Shown here one piece after another: positions 23,572-26,577 of a DNA stretch of 26,577 bases; position 1 is the stretch's first letter; every line of letters begins with the position of its first letter. Source of the stretch: Chitinispirillaceae bacterium. GTDB taxonomy: Bacteria; Fibrobacterota; Chitinivibrionia; Chitinivibrionales; Chitinispirillaceae. The stretch is taken from the NCBI GenBank assembly GCA_016926315.1, contig JAFGOU010000241.1, positions 1 to 26,577 on the forward strand, read 5' to 3'. The position numbers and the translations under genes are program-made. Under the pieces are notes generated by a model, which saw only the letters and a list, made by a program, of their open reading frames with translations, did no database searches and was not told the origin of the DNA.

Positions 23572-25260
23572 CTATCGTAGAATTACCTTTTTGACTATCC
23601 TGGTTTCCCCTGCCGTCACTTCAACCAGAAGGAGACCGCTTTGACCCTTGGCACCTGCCTTACCGATACCATCCAGGCAGACCGATTTCACCGGATCAGA
23701 CAGGGTAACCGCGGTCGAATTGACGACCGAGCCTATGGGCGAATAAATTCGCACCAGCACCTGCTCTGCGGAGAACGGTGAACGGTTAAAACGTATCACG
23801 ATCTGCCGGCGGGCATTCGTTGTTACGGCAAGCGCACCGTTTGATACCGGTTTTTTCCCCTTCGCGACCGCGGTCGGCCTGCCCACGCGGAGCGTACAGG
23901 GAAGCGCCTTTTCAAAATCGACCGAATTCATGGTCCACCGGACTTTGAGATCAAAAAGGATGATATCACTCTCCCGCGCATTCGCCAGGCATGAAACAGT
24001 GAACGGATCCGCATTGTTCCGCGCCTGCGCAAGCAGTCTGACCGATCCGAAATTCCCTGACGAATCAGCAATAACGGCGTTTTGATAGGCAGTGGCAAGC
24101 ACTGCCCGCACATTGGGCGTGGTATCGACCACGGACTTGTTCTCGATGGTCACGACAACCTGCGCGGTCTCACCGGGATTCAGAATGCCGTTGTTGTTGC
24201 CGGAAGCATTGTCCTGCACTTCGATCTGCCTGATAACCGGATAAAAGCCGGCGCATTTTATCATGTACAGATCAGCGCCCAGCAGCGTATCGCAGCGGGC
24301 CAAAAGCTTGGCTCTGTTGTCCCAGTAGTCCCAGTAATAGCTCCCATCTGCGCCTATTTCCGTGATGATGCAGTATACCTTGTAGTCCTTGCCGTATTTG
24401 GCCGAATCCGAGGTGCCCCAGTCGTCAGTACCGCCGTTTAAAATCCATGAGCCGTAGCAGTCGCCGGAATTTCCGATCTTCTTATAGGGATAGAATTTCT
24501 GCTGCTCCCTCGCCATGGTGAAGTAAATCGCCGAATCAGGCGGATAGTGTCCAGCGCCCCGATAGCCGTACGGCAGAATCAAATAATCGCCCGATGCATG
24601 GTGGTTCTGCCAGGTACGGATTTTATGGGAAGCGACAAAATCCACCATCGCCCGTGTTTCAGGTTCAGAAAGCGCTGCGGTGCCTCTATAGTTGGATGCC
24701 GATGGAGTGCTGCTCGACCCCGTGTTGTCATAACCCCATTTGAACGGATAGTTGCGGTTCGGATCAACCCCGCCAGCCGCCTCTGATAAGCCCGAAGCGA
24801 TATGCATGGTCTTGCGCTTACGGTCTCTGATCGTGGTTATGCTTTCGTTCCACACATAGCGGTCAGGACACATTATCGGAACAAACCAGATCTGACGATT
24901 GTTAACAAGCCAGGTCGCCTCATCATCCGTTCCGTAATTCTCGCACAGGTACTCCATATCGCGCAGACACATGATGCCGCCGATGGGCTCGTCAGCGTGT
25001 TGAAGGCCGGAAATAAGCGCTTGGGGCCTCTGATTCAACGCATTCGGGCTGTTGGATATTTTTACGAGAAATATATCACGGCCCTGATACGACTTCTCGG
25101 AAAGAACGCTGCGCTTGCAGATCTGCGGATACCGCGTCTGCAGGGCCGTCAAAGCGGAATCGATCTCGCGAAAGGTCGGGTATGCCCCGAAATTTCCGCC
25201 GGCGAATACGCATGGTGCGAAAATCAACAGTGAAATCAAACAGCAACGCTTTACCTTCAT
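23572..25260 (-). CDS. Secreted M14 zinc carboxypeptidase with C-terminal sorting domain
   Basis: The 562-aa product has a signal peptide (CCLISLLIFAPCVFA, cut near 20). An M14 catalytic domain covers about 25-345. Zinc ligands are H88 and E91 in GLQHADEP, with the third His in QNHHASGD (H220/H221). DPNRNYPFKWG (166-176) forms the substrate Arg/Asn site, and the catalytic Glu is in IITEIG (E301). A beta-sandwich linker (about 355-480) with NGILNPGET follows, and then a C-terminal sorting-type tail (VRIYSPIGSVV ... GLLLVEVTAGETRIVKKVILR). It should remove C-terminal residues from peptides outside the cell. A GGGAGAGGGG ribosome binding site lies 8 nt before ATG 25260. It is next to a C25 endopeptidase gene, suggesting stepwise extracellular protein breakdown. 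Confidence 0.92.
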   Translation of the reverse strand: MKVKRCCLISLLIFAPCVFAGGNFGAYPTFREIDSALTALQTRYPQICKRSVLSEKSYQGRDIFLVKISNSPNALNQRPQALISGLQHADEPIGGIMCLRDMEYLCENYGTDDEATWLVNNRQIWFVPIMCPDRYVWNESITTIRDRKRKTMHIASGLSEAAGGVDPNRNYPFKWGYDNTGSSSTPSASNYRGTAALSEPETRAMVDFVASHKIRTWQNHHASGDYLILPYGYRGAGHYPPDSAIYFTMAREQQKFYPYKKIGNSGDCYGSWILNGGTDDWGTSDSAKYGKDYKVYCIITEIGADGSYYWDYWDNRAKLLARCDTLLGADLYMIKCAGFYPVIRQIEVQDNASGNNNGILNPGETAQVVVTIENKSVVDTTPNVRAVLATAYQNAVIADSSGNFGSVRLLAQARNNADPFTVSCLANARESDIILFDLKVRWTMNSVDFEKALPCTLRVGRPTAVAKGKKPVSNGALAVTTNARRQIVIRFNRSPFSAEQVLVRIYSPIGSVVNSTAVTLSDPVKSVCLDGIGKAGAKGQSGLLLVEVTAGETRIVKKVILR

Positions 25261-25284
25261 GACATTTTCCCCTCTCCCAAAAGG

Positions 25285-25311
25285 AAAAAACCGTGGTAGG
25301 TTCTACCACGG
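25285..25311 (-). terminator. Terminator-like hairpin between the C25 and M14 peptidase genes
   Basis: On the minus strand a perfect 9-bp stem (CCGTGGTAG / CTACCACGG, 3-nt loop) is followed by six T, then CCTTTT. It lies 76 bp after the C25 stop and only about 6 nt before the M14 ribosome binding site. It therefore either ends the C25 transcript with strong polarity or acts as an attenuator in the M14 leader. Confidence 0.7.
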
Positions 25312-25386
25312 TATAATAATTCATTTCCCCTCACACCGGCGGAAAAAAAACGGATCGTTTTTATCGCCCGCTGGCAGCAGGGCGGG

Positions 25387-26577
25387 TTATCGCACTTTGA
25401 ACAGCTTCACCGTCCCCCCGAATCCCTTCCCTTCCACTTTGATCACGTATGGTCCGGGCGCGATTGTTCCTAGGGGCAGTACGTGGCTGCCGCTTTCCAA
25501 CGTCGTATTGACCAGCGTTTTAATCGGCCTTCCCTGTATTGAAAAGACGACCGCCTTGACAGGCGATGCCGCGCCCTCGCGCGATAGCGTGAAACACAGG
25601 GCGTTCCGGCGCACGGCGAGCTCCGTTGGTGTAAAAGGCGCGAGGCGAGGCCCGGTCGTGGTAACATTCGACGGCATGATCTGGATCGCCGGATCGCCAA
25701 AATGGTGGTACTGCCACCCCATATTGGCCTTGTCCCTCGTGGCTGCCTGAACGTACTGGCCGGTCGTATGCGGCATGGAGTCGTAATTCGCGCCGTAAAT
25801 AAAGGCAAGTCCGTTCTTGGTGAGCTTTTCACTCATGATTCCCGCGACGTATCCCTGGACCAGTACGTGTTGCCCCAGGCCGGAGGTATTGTGCGATCCG
25901 ATATAGGTGACCGGACCATGCTGGTGCGCGACGGCCGCCGCGGCCACGCAATTTCTGTTATAGGTCCCGGTAAGACAGGCACAGGAAAGCGCAAAGGGAT
26001 ACTGGGTATTCGTCATGGAGGAGAGATCTCTGGTTTCCCAGCTGCAATACTGGCCAACGGTACTTCCATGGCCGAAAAAAATATTGAACCAGCATCCCTG
26101 ATTGTAAAGTTCAACGGCACACAGATTGCCGTCCGGGGTGGAAGGGCGGTTAATCACCTCAAAACCGGTGCTGGGCGGAAAATATTTGTTATTGACCTCT
26201 TCGATCAAACGGTCGGCATGATCGGCAGGAAACCATGCTATGGGCTCTGTACTACCTCCCTGCCCGTACACCATCTTGATTCGTGTATCGAGCGTGGTCT
26301 CGGTCTGGATTGTTTTGTTCACGGTATTGGCAAGCTGCGACGCGCTGGTCACCCAGAACAGGCCGAGGGCAAGGCTCGGCAGCGGTTTATTGGTCGCGGA
26401 GGATACCTGCGACGCGGCGTAGTAATTGAGGCTCCACCACGACGAGGTTTCCCAGGAGGGAAATCCATCACCCACCAGCAGGCAAAACGCCGGTCGCTCC
26501 TGATCGTGAATATAGGCCCGGTACGCCTCCTTGGTACTCCCGCCCACAGCGCTCGTGCCCACCAGCTTCACGTCATA
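25387..26577 (-). CDS. C25 (gingipain-like) cysteine peptidase, 5' end outside the window
   Basis: The frame is open to the window edge (YDVKLVGTSAVGG...), so the N-terminus and signal peptide are missing; the GTG at 26571 is probably internal. About 396 residues are visible. The C25 core shows CLLVGDGFP, the catalytic His region FNIFFGHGST, and the catalytic Cys region FALSCACLTGTYN, with the closing GDPAIQIMP. The last roughly 75 residues (VFSIQGRPIKTLVNTTLESG ... PGPYVIKVEGKGFGGTVKLFKVR) are a typical type IX C-terminal sorting domain. The family comprises secreted endopeptidases, often Arg- or Lys-specific; specificity here cannot be read. It is immediately upstream of the M14 carboxypeptidase gene. 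Confidence 0.9.
   Translation of the reverse strand, partial: YDVKLVGTSAVGGSTKEAYRAYIHDQERPAFCLLVGDGFPSWETSSWWSLNYYAASQVSSATNKPLPSLALGLFWVTSASQLANTVNKTIQTETTLDTRIKMVYGQGGSTEPIAWFPADHADRLIEEVNNKYFPPSTGFEVINRPSTPDGNLCAVELYNQGCWFNIFFGHGSTVGQYCSWETRDLSSMTNTQYPFALSCACLTGTYNRNCVAAAAVAHQHGPVTYIGSHNTSGLGQHVLVQGYVAGIMSEKLTKNGLAFIYGANYDSMPHTTGQYVQAATRDKANMGWQYHHFGDPAIQIMPSNVTTTGPRLAPFTPTELAVRRNALCFTLSREGAASPVKAVVFSIQGRPIKTLVNTTLESGSHVLPLGTIAPGPYVIKVEGKGFGGTVKLFKVR

Overview
The window (26,577 bp, roughly 55-60% G+C by eye) looks like a chromosomal segment of a motile, polysaccharide- and protein-degrading bacterium of the FCB group. The best guess is Fibrobacterota or a near relative. Three things suggest this: several predicted exported proteins with type IX-like C-terminal sorting tails, a complete flagellar basal-body operon (flagella are absent from most Bacteroidota), and a GH5 glycanase, C25 peptidase and M14 peptidase close together. 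The taxon is an inference. No rRNA, tRNA or CRISPR array was seen.

Left part (1-5326): a broken REP-associated (RAYT/HUH) transposase with palindromic repeats inside its reading frame, then uvrC (+). Next comes an EF-P beta-lysylation cassette: epmB on the minus strand, with efp and epmA on the plus strand. uvrC and epmB converge with 3 bp between their stop codons. A palindrome-rich spacer lies between efp and epmA.

Middle (5327-11018): a roughly 400-bp structured leader holding two gapless 73-nt repeat units precedes a secreted GH5 glycanase (+). On the minus strand follow a TlpA-like thioredoxin and an overlapping outer-membrane beta-barrel gene (GTG start), then a DNRLRE-type surface-protein gene interrupted by one in-frame TGA. 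A hairpin plus T-run sits just upstream of the ribosome binding site of the DNRLRE gene.

Right part (11019-23316): a minus-strand flagellar operon, flgB-flgC-orf85-fliE-fliF-fliG-fliH-fliI-fliJ. It is preceded by a near-consensus sigma-54 promoter and ends in a giant (about 1,640 aa) secreted multidomain Ig-like protein whose start overlaps fliJ. It encodes the proximal rod, MS ring, rotor protein and export ATPase complex; the 85-aa ORF is an unrecognised small protein.

Right end (23572-26577): two secreted peptidases on the minus strand, an M14 zinc carboxypeptidase and the 3' part of a C25 (gingipain-like) cysteine peptidase. Both carry type IX-like C-terminal domains. Another terminator-like hairpin lies directly upstream of the M14 ribosome binding site.
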